Below are positions 9,238 through 16,494 of a stretch of DNA of 34,197 bases, piece after piece (within the stretch, counting starts at the first letter, position 1; each line of letters opens with the position of its first letter). The stretch is taken from positions 1 through 34,197 of the forward strand of contig JAQXYZ010000018.1 in assembly GCA_029226935.1 (NCBI GenBank), given 5' to 3'. The notes beneath the pieces are model-generated. The model had not been told where the DNA came from. It saw nothing but the letters and a program-made list of their open reading frames with translations, and ran no database searches. The position numbers and the translations under genes are program-made. Source of the stretch: Bacillota bacterium (GTDB taxonomy: Bacteria; Bacillota; Clostridia; Lachnospirales; Lachnospiraceae).

Positions 9238-9735
9238 ATGGGACAGGGACTTGTATACATATATAGTGGGGATGGGCATGGCAAATCGCCTGCTGCACTT
9301 GGCAAGGCTGTGATGATGGCAGCATCGGGAAAGAGCGTTGTGATTATTCAATTCCTGAAGGGTAAGGGATTGGCGGATTCAGAATTCTTGAGCAGACTGG
9401 AACCGGAGATCAAGATTTTCCGCTTTGAAAAGTCTGATGTAAATTTTGATGAACTTCCAGAAGAAAAGAAGACAGAAGAGATTCTCAATATCAGGAATGG
9501 ACTTAATTTTGCAAAAAAGGTACTTGCAACAGGCGAGTGTGATTTGCTGATACTGGATGAAATTCTGGGGCTGATTGACAACGGGATCATTACAGCGGAA
9601 GAACTGAAAACCCTTCTGAATGCAAGAGATGAGGAAACGGATGTAATCCTTACGGGAATTCTGCTGAGTGATGAGATCTGTATGCTGGCTGACGAGGTTT
9701 CTAAGATTGAAACCTTGAAATTTAAGCGGTGGTAG
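9238..9735 (+). CDS. Cobalamin adenosyltransferase-like P-loop protein (CobO/BtuR type)
   Basis: A 165-residue P-loop protein matching the CobO/BtuR corrinoid adenosyltransferase fold, which transfers adenosyl from ATP to Co(I) corrinoids. It has Walker A GDGHGKSPAALG (about 11-22), VVIIQFLKGKG, and a Walker B-like DLLILDEILGLID. The Walker A departs from the usual GNGKGKTTAA, with Ser-Pro after the Lys. Candidate ATGs lie at 9226, 9235 and 9238; GAGGT at 9228-9232 favours 9238. No other cobalamin gene is nearby, so it may act in salvage or on another corrinoid. It precedes the lysine riboswitch but is not obviously part of that unit. Confidence 0.75.
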   Translation: MGQGLVYIYSGDGHGKSPAALGKAVMMAASGKSVVIIQFLKGKGLADSEFLSRLEPEIKIFRFEKSDVNFDELPEEKKTEEILNIRNGLNFAKKVLATGECDLLILDEILGLIDNGIITAEELKTLLNARDEETDVILTGILLSDEICMLADEVSKIETLKFKRW

Positions 9736-9765
9736 CCGCAGTTTTTGCAATATTGTAAGCATGAA

Positions 9766-9811
9766 ATCATAGCATCTATGCGTTGACAGCTTATACGCAT
9801 GGTGCTATGAT
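9766..9811. repeat. Long interrupted inverted repeat covering the dapA promoter
   Basis: ATCATAGCA and ATGCGT (9766-9774, 9778-9783) are matched by ACGCAT and TGCTATGAT (9795-9800, 9803-9811), leaving an 11-base loop. The right arm contains the -10 box and the loop most of the -35 box. It could be an operator, or a weak hairpin ending the upstream gene; no long T-run follows. Confidence 0.6.
9783..9811 (+). promoter_or_regulatory. Promoter for the L-box-dapA transcript
   Basis: TTGACA (9783-9788), a 17-base spacer and TATGAT (9806-9811) form a near-consensus sigma-A promoter. The predicted start near 9818 lies just before the riboswitch P1 stem. Confidence 0.75.
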
Positions 9812-9831
9812 ATTATTATATTAAGGAAAAT

Positions 9832-10016
9832 TTCATAGGATTTAGAGGTAGAGGTTGCGTGTTTTATGAGTAATTTTTTGGATGTGACAGGCACAGAAGA
9901 AGGAAAATGAAAGGAAAAAACGCCGAAAGATTCAGGTCCCTTGTAACCGGTTTCTTGGGCATACAGTTAAGAACTGTATGACTGTCATCAATTTTGATGG
10001 GGCGCTATCCGATGAA
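9832..10016 (+). ncRNA. Lysine riboswitch (L-box)
   Basis: The aptamer has the conserved L-box elements in order: AGAGGTAGAGGTTGCG (9844-9859), TGAGTAA, AAGGAAAAAACGCCGAAAG, CTTGGGC, GACTGTCATC and GGGGCGCTATCC. The P1 helix closes between TTCATaGGAT (9832-9841) and ATCCgATGAA (10007-10016). Known L-boxes bind lysine and terminate transcription when it is abundant. The following terminator and dapA fit this exactly, so lysine should repress dapA and dapB. Confidence 0.92.
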
Positions 10017-10033
10017 ACGGTATTAAGAGTAGT

Positions 10034-10065
10034 CGGTGCGCAATTATGATGTGCATCGATTTTTT
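10034..10065 (+). terminator. Riboswitch-controlled terminator before dapA
   Basis: CGGTGCGC (10034-10041) pairs with GTGCATCG (10051-10058) using two G-T pairs. ATTTTTT follows, four bases before the dapA ribosome binding site. It is the expression platform of the L-box. Confidence 0.85.
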
Positions 10066-10082
10066 ATTAAGGAGGAGAAGAA

Positions 10083-10967
10083 ATGGCTGTTTTTACAGGC
10101 GCAGGTGTGGCAATTGTTACACCCTTTAAACCAAACGGAGAAGTAAATTATGAGAAGTTCGCTCAGCTGATTGAAGATCAGATTGCAGGGGGGACAGATG
10201 CAATCATCGTGTGTGGAACAACAGGGGAATCATCTACCCTGACCCATGAGGAACATCTGGATGTAATTAAATATTGTGTAGAGAAGGTGGCAGGACGTAT
10301 TCCCGTAGTTGCGGGAACCGGTTCCAACTGCACAGAGACAGCAGTTTATCTGTCAACAGAAGCAGAAAAATACGGAGTAGATGGTTTACTTTTAGTAACC
10401 CCTTACTATAATAAGGCAACTCAGAATGGACTTTACAGGCATTATAAGACAATTGCGGATTCTGTGAAGATCCCCTGCATCCTTTACAATGTACCCAGCA
10501 GAACAGGCTGTAATATTGCACCGGAAACGGTAGTTAAGCTTTGCAATGAGGTGGAAAACATTGTAGGCGTTAAGGAAGCAAGCGGAAATATCAGCCAGAT
10601 AGTGAAGCTGATGTCTCTTGCTAACGGAAAGGTTGATCTGTACTCAGGAAATGATGATCAGATTGTACCTTTACTGGCGTTAGGTGCCAAAGGCGTTATC
10701 TCAGTTCTTTCTAACGTTGCACCCAGACAGACACATGATATTTGTGCAAAATTCTTTGCAGGAGATATTGAGGGAAGCTGTGCGGAGCAGTGCAGGGCAA
10801 TCCCCTTATGCAATGCACTTTTCTGTGAGGTAAATCCTATTCCTGTCAAGATGGCGCTGAATCTGATGGGCAAGGAGGTTGGCTCCCTTCGTCCACCGCT
10901 TACGGACATGGAGGAAGAAAATGCCGCCAGACTTGAAAAGGCTATGAAGGAATACGGAATTTTGTAG
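10083..10967 (+). CDS. dapA: 4-hydroxy-tetrahydrodipicolinate synthase
   Basis: Condenses pyruvate with aspartate semialdehyde, the first committed step of the lysine/diaminopimelate branch, in the cytosol. The 294-residue TIM-barrel protein shows CGTTGESSTL (44-53), YNVPSRTG (135-142, with the catalytic Tyr) and VGVKEASGN (161-169), whose Lys164 forms the Schiff base. The ATG follows AAGGAGGAG with ideal spacing. It is preceded by a lysine riboswitch and followed 18 bases later by dapB, so feedback acts at transcription. Length and motifs are standard. Confidence 0.97.
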   Translation: MAVFTGAGVAIVTPFKPNGEVNYEKFAQLIEDQIAGGTDAIIVCGTTGESSTLTHEEHLDVIKYCVEKVAGRIPVVAGTGSNCTETAVYLSTEAEKYGVDGLLLVTPYYNKATQNGLYRHYKTIADSVKIPCILYNVPSRTGCNIAPETVVKLCNEVENIVGVKEASGNISQIVKLMSLANGKVDLYSGNDDQIVPLLALGAKGVISVLSNVAPRQTHDICAKFFAGDIEGSCAEQCRAIPLCNALFCEVNPIPVKMALNLMGKEVGSLRPPLTDMEEENAARLEKAMKEYGIL

Positions 10968-10985
10968 AGCAGGGAGGCGCTGATA

Positions 10986-11741
10986 ATGACTGAAATAATT
11001 ATGCACGGCTGCAATGGAAAAATGGGTCAGATGATTGCTGGGCTGATTGCAGGAGATGAAGAAGTTACGCTGGTAGCAGGTGTAGATGCCTATGATGAGG
11101 GAAAGAATTCTTTTCCGGTATTTAAAAATATCAGTGAATGTAATATTAAGGCAGATGTAATCATTGATTTCAGTGCAGCACCTGCGGTAGACGGACTTTT
11201 GGACTATTGCGTGAAAGAGCAGATTCCCTGTGTGCTTTGTACTACCGGGCTGTCATCGGAGCAGTTAGAAAAGGTAGAGGAAGCATCAAAGAAGGTGGCA
11301 ATTCTGAAATCCGCGAATATGTCCCTTGGAATCAATACCCTTATGAAGCTGTTAAAGGAAGCTACAGCCATTTTTGCACCGGCAGGGTATGACATTGAAA
11401 TTGTGGAGAAGCACCATAAACTGAAGGTGGATGCACCCAGCGGTACAGCACTTGCACTGGGTGATTCGGTAAATGAAGTGCTGAATAATGAATATGAATA
11501 TGTTTATGACAGAAGCCAGAGAAGAGAAAAACGCCCTAAAAAAGAGATTGGTTTTTCAGCGGTCAGGGGAGGCACTATCGTTGGCGAGCATGATGTGATC
11601 TTTGCAGGAGAAGACGAAGTGATTACCTTTTCTCATACGGCATATTCGAAGGCTGTTTTTGGTAAAGGAGCAATTCAGGCTGCCAAGTTCTTAAAAGGTC
11701 AGCCGGCAGGGCTTTACAATATGAGCCATGTGATTGGCTGA
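10986..11741 (+). CDS. dapB: 4-hydroxy-tetrahydrodipicolinate reductase
   Basis: Reduces the DapA product with NAD(P)H in the lysine/diaminopimelate pathway. The 251-residue protein has the Rossmann nucleotide-binding motif GCNGKMGQ (8-15) and the substrate and catalytic segment EKHHKLKVDAPSGTA (141-155), with the His pair and Lys147. The C-terminal tetramerisation region includes AVRGGTIVGEHDV and ends FLKGQPAGLYNM. The ATG follows GGGAGG. It is co-transcribed with dapA under the L-box, and fbp starts 16 bases after its stop. Confidence 0.97.
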   Translation: MTEIIMHGCNGKMGQMIAGLIAGDEEVTLVAGVDAYDEGKNSFPVFKNISECNIKADVIIDFSAAPAVDGLLDYCVKEQIPCVLCTTGLSSEQLEKVEEASKKVAILKSANMSLGINTLMKLLKEATAIFAPAGYDIEIVEKHHKLKVDAPSGTALALGDSVNEVLNNEYEYVYDRSQRREKRPKKEIGFSAVRGGTIVGEHDVIFAGEDEVITFSHTAYSKAVFGKGAIQAAKFLKGQPAGLYNMSHVIG

Positions 11742-11757
11742 GTAATCAAAGGGGAAT

Positions 11758-13722
11758 ATGATGAATGAACTTCAAACAATGGAATTGAAATACTTAAAAA
11801 GTCTGGCAAATCAATACCGCAATATTGCAGCAGCATCTACGGAAATTATTAATTTGCAGGCTATTTTGAACCTTCCCAAGGGGACGGAGCACTTTTTGAC
11901 GGATATTCATGGAGAATATGAACAGTTTAATCATGTGTTAAAAAATGGCTCCGGCGCAGTGAGACGTCAGATTGACGAGGAGTTCGGAAATACCTTGAGC
12001 AATAAGGATAAAAAATCTCTGGCAACATTGATTTATTATCCGAGAGAAAAACTGGATATTGTGCTGACGGAAGAGGATAATATTGAGGACTGGTATAAGA
12101 TTACACTTCACAGGCTGGTACAGATTACCAAGAGGGTGGCATCCAAGTATACCCGGTCCAAGGTTCGCAAGGCACTTCCTAAGGATTTTGCTTACATTAT
12201 AGAAGAATTGATTACAGAAAAATCAGATATTTCCGACAAGGAAGGATACTATAACGAAATTATCCATACAATTATCCGCATTGGCAGAGCACAGGAGTTT
12301 ATCATTGCTTTGAGCTATCTCATTCAGAGGCTGGTCATTGACCATCTTCATATTGTAGGAGACATTTATGACAGAGGACCGGGACCACATATCATCATGG
12401 ACACATTGATGAATTATCATTCGGTGGATATTCAGTGGGGAAATCATGACATTGTGTGGATGGGCGCAGCTTGCGGGCATCTGCCATGTATTGCAACAGT
12501 ATTGCGGATTGCAGCAAGGTACGGAAATCTGGATACACTGGAAGACGGATACGGAATCAATCTGATTCCGCTGGCAACCTTTGCGTTGGATACCTATCAG
12601 AATGTGAATTGTGATGCCTTTGCAATCAAATACAATACTGACTATAATACCAAGGATTTAAGCCTTGATATGAAGATCCATAAGGCGATTGCCATTATTC
12701 AGTTTAAGCTGGAAGGACAGGTAATCAAAAAGCATCCTGAGTTTGAGATGGATGACAGGCTGCTCTTAGATAAAATCAACTATGAAAAGAAGACGATTAT
12801 GGCATATGGAAAGGAATATCCCATTGTGGATACAGACTTCCCTACAGTTGACCCGAAAAATCCTTACAATTTGACGCCGGATGAAGAGCAGGTAATGACG
12901 AGAATCCAGCAGGCATTCTTAAAATGTGAAAAGCTGCAGCAGCATGTGCGGTTCCTGTATTCTAATGGTGGTCTTTACAAGATTCACAATTCCAACCTCC
13001 TTTATCATGGCTGCGTGCCGCTTGATGAAGAGGGAAACTTTAAGTCAGTAAATGTGGATGGCAAGAAATACAGCGGAAAAGGGCTGTATGACATTTTGGA
13101 TAATTATGCCAGAAAAGGCTATTATGCCAAGAATGACCCGGCAGGAATGCGCAAGGCACAGGACTATATCTGGTATATCTGGGCGGGACCAAATTCACCG
13201 GTATTTGGCAAGGATAAAATGACGACTTTCGAGCGGTACTTCATTGAAGATAAGGAGACCCACAAAGAGGTTAAGAACAGTTATTATTCTATGCTGGATC
13301 GCGAAGATATACTGAATCGCATTTTGCAGGAATTTGGGCTTGATACGAAAAAATCCCATATCATCAATGGGCATGTTCCCGTAGAATTAAAGAAGGGTGA
13401 GACTCCTATCAAGTGCGATGGCAAGCTGCTCATTATTGACGGTGGATTTTCCAAGGCATATCAGAATAAGACGGGAATCGCAGGGTATACATTGGTAGCA
13501 AATTCTCACGGAATGCGTCTGGTAGCCCATGAACCCTTTGAATCCACTGAAGCCGCTATTTTGCATGAATCGGATATCTTTTCAGATTCTACGGTAGTTG
13601 AAACTGCACCCACAAGAATTCGGGTTTCGGATACGGATGTCGGTGCAGAGCTCAGAGAAAGCATTAAACAACTGGAATTGCTTTTACAGGCATATCGTGA
13701 CGGTACGATTATTGAAAAATAA
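11758..13722 (+). CDS. fbp: Fructose-1,6-bisphosphatase class III
   Basis: Hydrolyses fructose-1,6-bisphosphate to fructose-6-phosphate in gluconeogenesis. This is the large Firmicutes type, 654 residues, built on a calcineurin-like metallophosphatase core. The metal-binding motifs are FLTDIHGEYEQF (46-57), GDIYDRGPGPH (201-211) and WGNHDIVWMG (227-236), with INGHVPVE towards the C-terminus. AAAGGGGAA precedes two adjacent ATGs (11758 and 11761), and either may be used. The 16-base gap from dapB with no terminator suggests that it is read from the lysine-controlled promoter, though a private promoter inside dapB cannot be excluded. Confidence 0.96.
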   Translation: MMNELQTMELKYLKSLANQYRNIAAASTEIINLQAILNLPKGTEHFLTDIHGEYEQFNHVLKNGSGAVRRQIDEEFGNTLSNKDKKSLATLIYYPREKLDIVLTEEDNIEDWYKITLHRLVQITKRVASKYTRSKVRKALPKDFAYIIEELITEKSDISDKEGYYNEIIHTIIRIGRAQEFIIALSYLIQRLVIDHLHIVGDIYDRGPGPHIIMDTLMNYHSVDIQWGNHDIVWMGAACGHLPCIATVLRIAARYGNLDTLEDGYGINLIPLATFALDTYQNVNCDAFAIKYNTDYNTKDLSLDMKIHKAIAIIQFKLEGQVIKKHPEFEMDDRLLLDKINYEKKTIMAYGKEYPIVDTDFPTVDPKNPYNLTPDEEQVMTRIQQAFLKCEKLQQHVRFLYSNGGLYKIHNSNLLYHGCVPLDEEGNFKSVNVDGKKYSGKGLYDILDNYARKGYYAKNDPAGMRKAQDYIWYIWAGPNSPVFGKDKMTTFERYFIEDKETHKEVKNSYYSMLDREDILNRILQEFGLDTKKSHIINGHVPVELKKGETPIKCDGKLLIIDGGFSKAYQNKTGIAGYTLVANSHGMRLVAHEPFESTEAAILHESDIFSDSTVVETAPTRIRVSDTDVGAELRESIKQLELLLQAYRDGTIIEK

Positions 13723-13728
13723 TTTTTT

Positions 13729-13775
13729 GCAATAAAAAGGAGGGCAGACGTTTCGTCTGGACCTCCTTTTATTGC
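13729..13775. terminator. Bidirectional terminator after fbp
   Basis: GCAATAAAAAGGAGG pairs with CCTCCTTTTATTGC, and an inner CAGACG/CGTCTG stem closes the loop. T-runs occur on both exits, so it can end fbp and the converging lipoprotein gene. Confidence 0.85.
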
Positions 13776-13778
13776 TGC

Positions 13779-14315
13779 TTAGCGCTTGGGAGTTGCGGTT
13801 GCCTGTGCATTACCTGTGTTGGCAGTGTTATTTGTATTATTGTTAGCATTGCCATTTGTGTTGTCTGTACCATTACCTATGACATCATCTGTGACATCAG
13901 ATACACCGTTTGCAATATCATCCACTACATTTCCTACTGCATTACCGGCATCATCCAGAATAGAATTACCGTCATTGCCGGTTGTGTTGGTTGCATTATT
14001 TACGTTGTTCCCGTTGGTACCATCTGTTGTTACATGGTCACCGGTGTTTCCTGTATTGTTATCAGTACCGGTTCCGGTTCCCGTACCCATGTCGGTTCCA
14101 TTTGTGGTGTTCCCTGTAGTGTTGTCTGTGACAGTGCCGTTTCCGGTAGTACCACCGGTAGTATTGTTAGTTCCGGTGGTACCGTTTTGTGTGGTGGTGT
14201 TGGTATTTCCTGCCATGTCATTTGCATTGTTGTTTTTTCCAGTTCCGCAGGCTGTAAAAACAAAGAGCATTGAAAGAACAAGAGATACCATAATCAGTTT
14301 TCTCATATTTTTCAT
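13779..14315 (-). CDS. Asn/Thr/Gly-rich lipoprotein of unknown function
   Basis: A 178-residue secreted lipoprotein. The signal peptide MKNMRKLIMVSLVLSMLF is followed by a lipobox FTAC with the lipidated Cys at 23. The rest is low-complexity sequence almost wholly of Asn, Thr, Gly and Asp, with short variants of TGNTTNGT and TGTGTG. One less biased stretch (DDAGNAVGNVVDDIANGVSDVTDDVIGNGT) sits near residues 118-150, and the end is ATPKR. A perfect AAGGAGGT precedes the ATG at 14315. No enzymatic domain is recognised. The composition suggests an unfolded surface spacer or linker, which is inference. It converges on fbp. Confidence 0.8.
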   Translation of the reverse strand: MKNMRKLIMVSLVLSMLFVFTACGTGKNNNANDMAGNTNTTTQNGTTGTNNTTGGTTGNGTVTDNTTGNTTNGTDMGTGTGTGTDNNTGNTGDHVTTDGTNGNNVNNATNTTGNDGNSILDDAGNAVGNVVDDIANGVSDVTDDVIGNGTDNTNGNANNNTNNTANTGNAQATATPKR

Positions 14316-14460
14316 AATGACCTCCTTATATAAGAACCGCATTCTTGTCAGTTCTGTTGCTATTATGTGCAGGAAAGAAAATTTTATTCATATTGCAGTC
14401 AGGATGATAATTTAGATACAGGCAAAAAGTTATTTTTTGACAATGAAATAATGGATAAAA

Positions 14461-14490
14461 TTGTAACAGTTATAAAAGATATGTTATACT
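14461..14490 (+). promoter_or_regulatory. Probable promoter for the hisA-like gene
   Basis: TTGTAA (14461-14466), an 18-base spacer and TATACT (14485-14490). The predicted start near 14497 leaves a leader of about 30 bases. The -35 is imperfect. Confidence 0.4.
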
Positions 14491-14526
14491 GAAAAAATAA
14501 AAATAATAAAAAGGATTAAATAGAAA

Positions 14527-15303
14527 ATGAAATTCAGACCATGTATTGATATTCATAATGGCAAAGTAAAACAGATTGTTGGCGGTAGCCTTAGGGACCG
14601 GGGAAACGAAGCGATGGAGAATTTTGTGGCTGTGCAGGATGCTGCTTTCTTTGCCGGCCTTTATCAGGAAAAAGGACTGAAGGGTGGACATATCATACTG
14701 TTGAACCCATCCTCCAGTGAATATTATCAGCAGACTAAAGATCAGGCTGTGGAAGCACTGAATGTTTATCCCGGAGGCCTTCAGGTTGGCGGAGGAATTA
14801 ATCCGTTTAATGGGGAAGATTTCCTGAAAGCGGGAGCGTCCCATGTGATTGTTACCTCCTATGTATTTAAGGATGGTCAAATCCATTATGACCGGCTTAA
14901 GGAAATGAAGGCAGCAGTGGGGAAGGAACATCTGGTGCTGGATTTGAGCTGTAGGAAAAAGGAAGGGAAATATTATATTGTAACCGACAGATGGCAGAAT
15001 TATACGAACGTGGAATTATGCAGGGATACCCTTGAAGAGCTTATGGATTACTGTGATGAATTTCTGATTCATGCAGTGGATGTAGAGGGGAAGAGCCGTG
15101 GCATCGAGCAGGAACTGGCAGCTTTCCTCGGCAGGGAATGCAGAATACCGGCGACCTATGCCGGAGGTGTACATAGTTTTCAGGATTTGGAACTGTTAAA
15201 GCTTCTGGGAAAAGACAAGATTGATGTGACAATAGGAAGTGCACTGGATTTGTTTGGAGGCAGCATGAAATTTGAAGAGGTGCTGGCGTTTACAGGTAAA
15301 TGA
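14527..15303 (+). CDS. hisA: HisA-type isomerase (ProFAR isomerase), eukaryote-like
   Basis: A 258-residue TIM-barrel protein of the HisA family, which isomerises ProFAR to PRFAR in histidine synthesis. It opens with FRPCIDIHNGKVKQIVGG (3-20), holding the catalytic Asp. It also has GGHIILLNP, LQVGGGINPF (first phosphate-binding motif), VLDLSCRKKEGKYYIVTDRW, FLIHAVDVEGKSRGIE and TYAGGVHSFQDLELL. Bacterial HisA usually begins with MIPAIDLK and differs in these loops; the pattern here is closer to the fungal and plant HIS6-type enzyme. It stands alone with its own promoter and terminator and has no other his gene beside it. The function is probable but not certain. Confidence 0.82.
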   Translation: MKFRPCIDIHNGKVKQIVGGSLRDRGNEAMENFVAVQDAAFFAGLYQEKGLKGGHIILLNPSSSEYYQQTKDQAVEALNVYPGGLQVGGGINPFNGEDFLKAGASHVIVTSYVFKDGQIHYDRLKEMKAAVGKEHLVLDLSCRKKEGKYYIVTDRWQNYTNVELCRDTLEELMDYCDEFLIHAVDVEGKSRGIEQELAAFLGRECRIPATYAGGVHSFQDLELLKLLGKDKIDVTIGSALDLFGGSMKFEEVLAFTGK

Positions 15304-15315
15304 GAAAACAAAAAA

Positions 15316-15348
15316 TAACCTATCCCTCTATGAGATAGGTTACTTTTT
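15316..15348. terminator. Terminator between hisA-like gene and cold-shock gene
   Basis: TAACCTATC (15316-15324) pairs with GATAGGTTA (15334-15342), followed by CTTTTT. The opposite strand exits into TTTTTTG, so it may act both ways, though the cold-shock gene ends about 85 bases away. Confidence 0.75.
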
Positions 15349-15432
15349 AGTTAATCGGATAAAACAATATTGCAAATTCAAAATAAAATGAAACATTTAT
15401 ATTAAGAAAAGGCACATCGTGTTACTGATTAA

Positions 15433-15633
15433 TTATAACTTTGTTACGTTTACAGCCTGAGGTCCTTTTTCGCCGTTAACTACATCGAACTCTACGGAAG
15501 CGCCTTCTTCAAGAGACTTAAAACCTTCCATATTAAGTCCTGAGTAGTGTACGAAAACATCGTTTCCTGATTCGTCAGAGATGAATCCGTAACCTTTTTG
15601 GTTGTTAAACCATTTTACTGTACCTTTGTTCAT
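15433..15633 (-). CDS. Cold-shock family nucleic-acid-binding protein
   Basis: A 66-residue single cold-shock domain that binds single-stranded RNA or DNA and melts RNA structure. It carries KGTVKWFN (3-10), RNP1 KGYGFI and RNP2 VFVHY, and ends [10 protein letters not shown], all typical of CspA/CspB. The frame extends 12 codons upstream, but the ATG at 15633 follows GGAGGT with proper spacing and yields the canonical start [10 protein letters not shown] candidate promoter lies at 15694-15722, giving a leader of about 54 bases. Confidence 0.95.
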   Translation of the reverse strand: MNKGTVKWFNNQKGYGFISDESGNDVFVHYSGLNMEGFKSLEEGASVEFDVVNGEKGPQAVNVTKL

Positions 15634-15693
15634 TGTAGATACCTCCAAAAAAAATAAATAGTAATGCATATCACAGAATCCTGCAACATAATC

Positions 15694-15722
15694 AGAATAT
15701 CACAGTCATGCTTAAAAGTAAA
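15694..15722 (-). promoter_or_regulatory. Candidate promoter for the cold-shock gene
   Basis: On the minus strand, TTTACT (15722-15717), a 17-base spacer and TATTCT (15699-15694). Each box matches four of six consensus bases, so this is a modest call. Confidence 0.35.
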
Positions 15723-15854
15723 GAAAATTATGACAATTATGGAAACTTTCAGTAACATTCCGGCTTATTTAACGGCTTGCGGTAAACACCGTTTTAATGC
15801 TATGATAAACAACAAAGCGGCAGTGAAAATGAAAAAGAAGGTGGAGAAAGACAA

Positions 15855-16370
15855 ATGGATGGAGACGAAAGAAGAGAGCAGATTATTAAAATATTGTCCG
15901 AAAATACGCTGCCTGTTGCAGGAACCGAATTGGCAGCCCGCCTGGGGGTCAGCCGGCAGATTATTGTTCAGGATATCGCCCTGCTTCGGGCGGGAAATAA
16001 AAATATTCTTTCCACAAATAAGGGATATATCCTGTTCCATGCAGAGGAAGGAAAAAAGGCATATAAAAGAACCTATAAGGTGAGGCATACCAATGATCGG
16101 ATGAAGGAAGAACTGTATCTGATTGTAGATTGTGGAGGAAAACTTTTGGATGTGGTGGTAGAACATCCTATTTATGGTCAGATAATGGTGGATTTAATTA
16201 TTGACAGCAGGCAGGATGTAGACAATTTTGTGAAACAGGTAGAGGAATATCAGACAAAGCCGTTAAATGCATTGACGGATGGACTTCATTATCATACTGT
16301 TGAGGCAAAGGATGAGAAGATTCTGGAGTTGATACAGGAGAAACTGGAAAAAGAAGGATTTATTGCATGA
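15855..16370 (+). CDS. niaR: NiaR-type niacin-responsive repressor (HTH plus 3H domain)
   Basis: A 171-residue transcription factor. The N-terminal winged helix-turn-helix (about 1-60) includes LPVAGTELAARLGVSRQIIVQDIALLR. The C-terminal 3H domain (about 75-170) shows the His-containing motifs VRHTND, VVVEHPIYGQIMVDL and GLHYHTVEA. In Firmicutes this family (Bacillus YrxA) represses NAD synthesis and niacin uptake genes when nicotinate is present. The ATG follows GGTGGAGAAAG. A palindrome and a PfoR-like membrane protein gene lie immediately downstream, making that gene a candidate target. The upstream 220 bases hold no other gene. Confidence 0.88.
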   Translation: MDGDERREQIIKILSENTLPVAGTELAARLGVSRQIIVQDIALLRAGNKNILSTNKGYILFHAEEGKKAYKRTYKVRHTNDRMKEELYLIVDCGGKLLDVVVEHPIYGQIMVDLIIDSRQDVDNFVKQVEEYQTKPLNALTDGLHYHTVEAKDEKILELIQEKLEKEGFIA

Positions 16371-16414
16371 TAATGCTTGCATCTTTTGTAGGTTTGTGAT
16401 ACCCTTACAAATGG

Positions 16415-16440
16415 TTTACAACTGACAAGACAGCTGTAAA
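16415..16440. promoter_or_regulatory. Operator-like palindrome between niaR and the PfoR-like gene
   Basis: TTTACA-a-CTG (16415-16424) and CAG-c-TGTAAA (16431-16440) form a dyad across six bases. The right side contains a perfect ACAGCTGT. It lies 55 bases before the next gene's ATG and just after a putative repressor gene, which suggests a NiaR site, but the match to known NiaR sites was not verified. Confidence 0.4.
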
Positions 16441-16494
16441 TGCATTCTGCCCTGTCCCACCTACAACAAATAAGTGGGAAGAGGTGGTGTAAAG

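Noticed and set aside
13786-14415. Plus-strand open frame of 209 codons opposite the lipoprotein
   Set aside because: It is a Val/Pro/Ser-rich shadow of the repetitive Asn/Thr/Gly codons, whereas the minus strand has a perfect ribosome binding site, signal peptide and lipobox.
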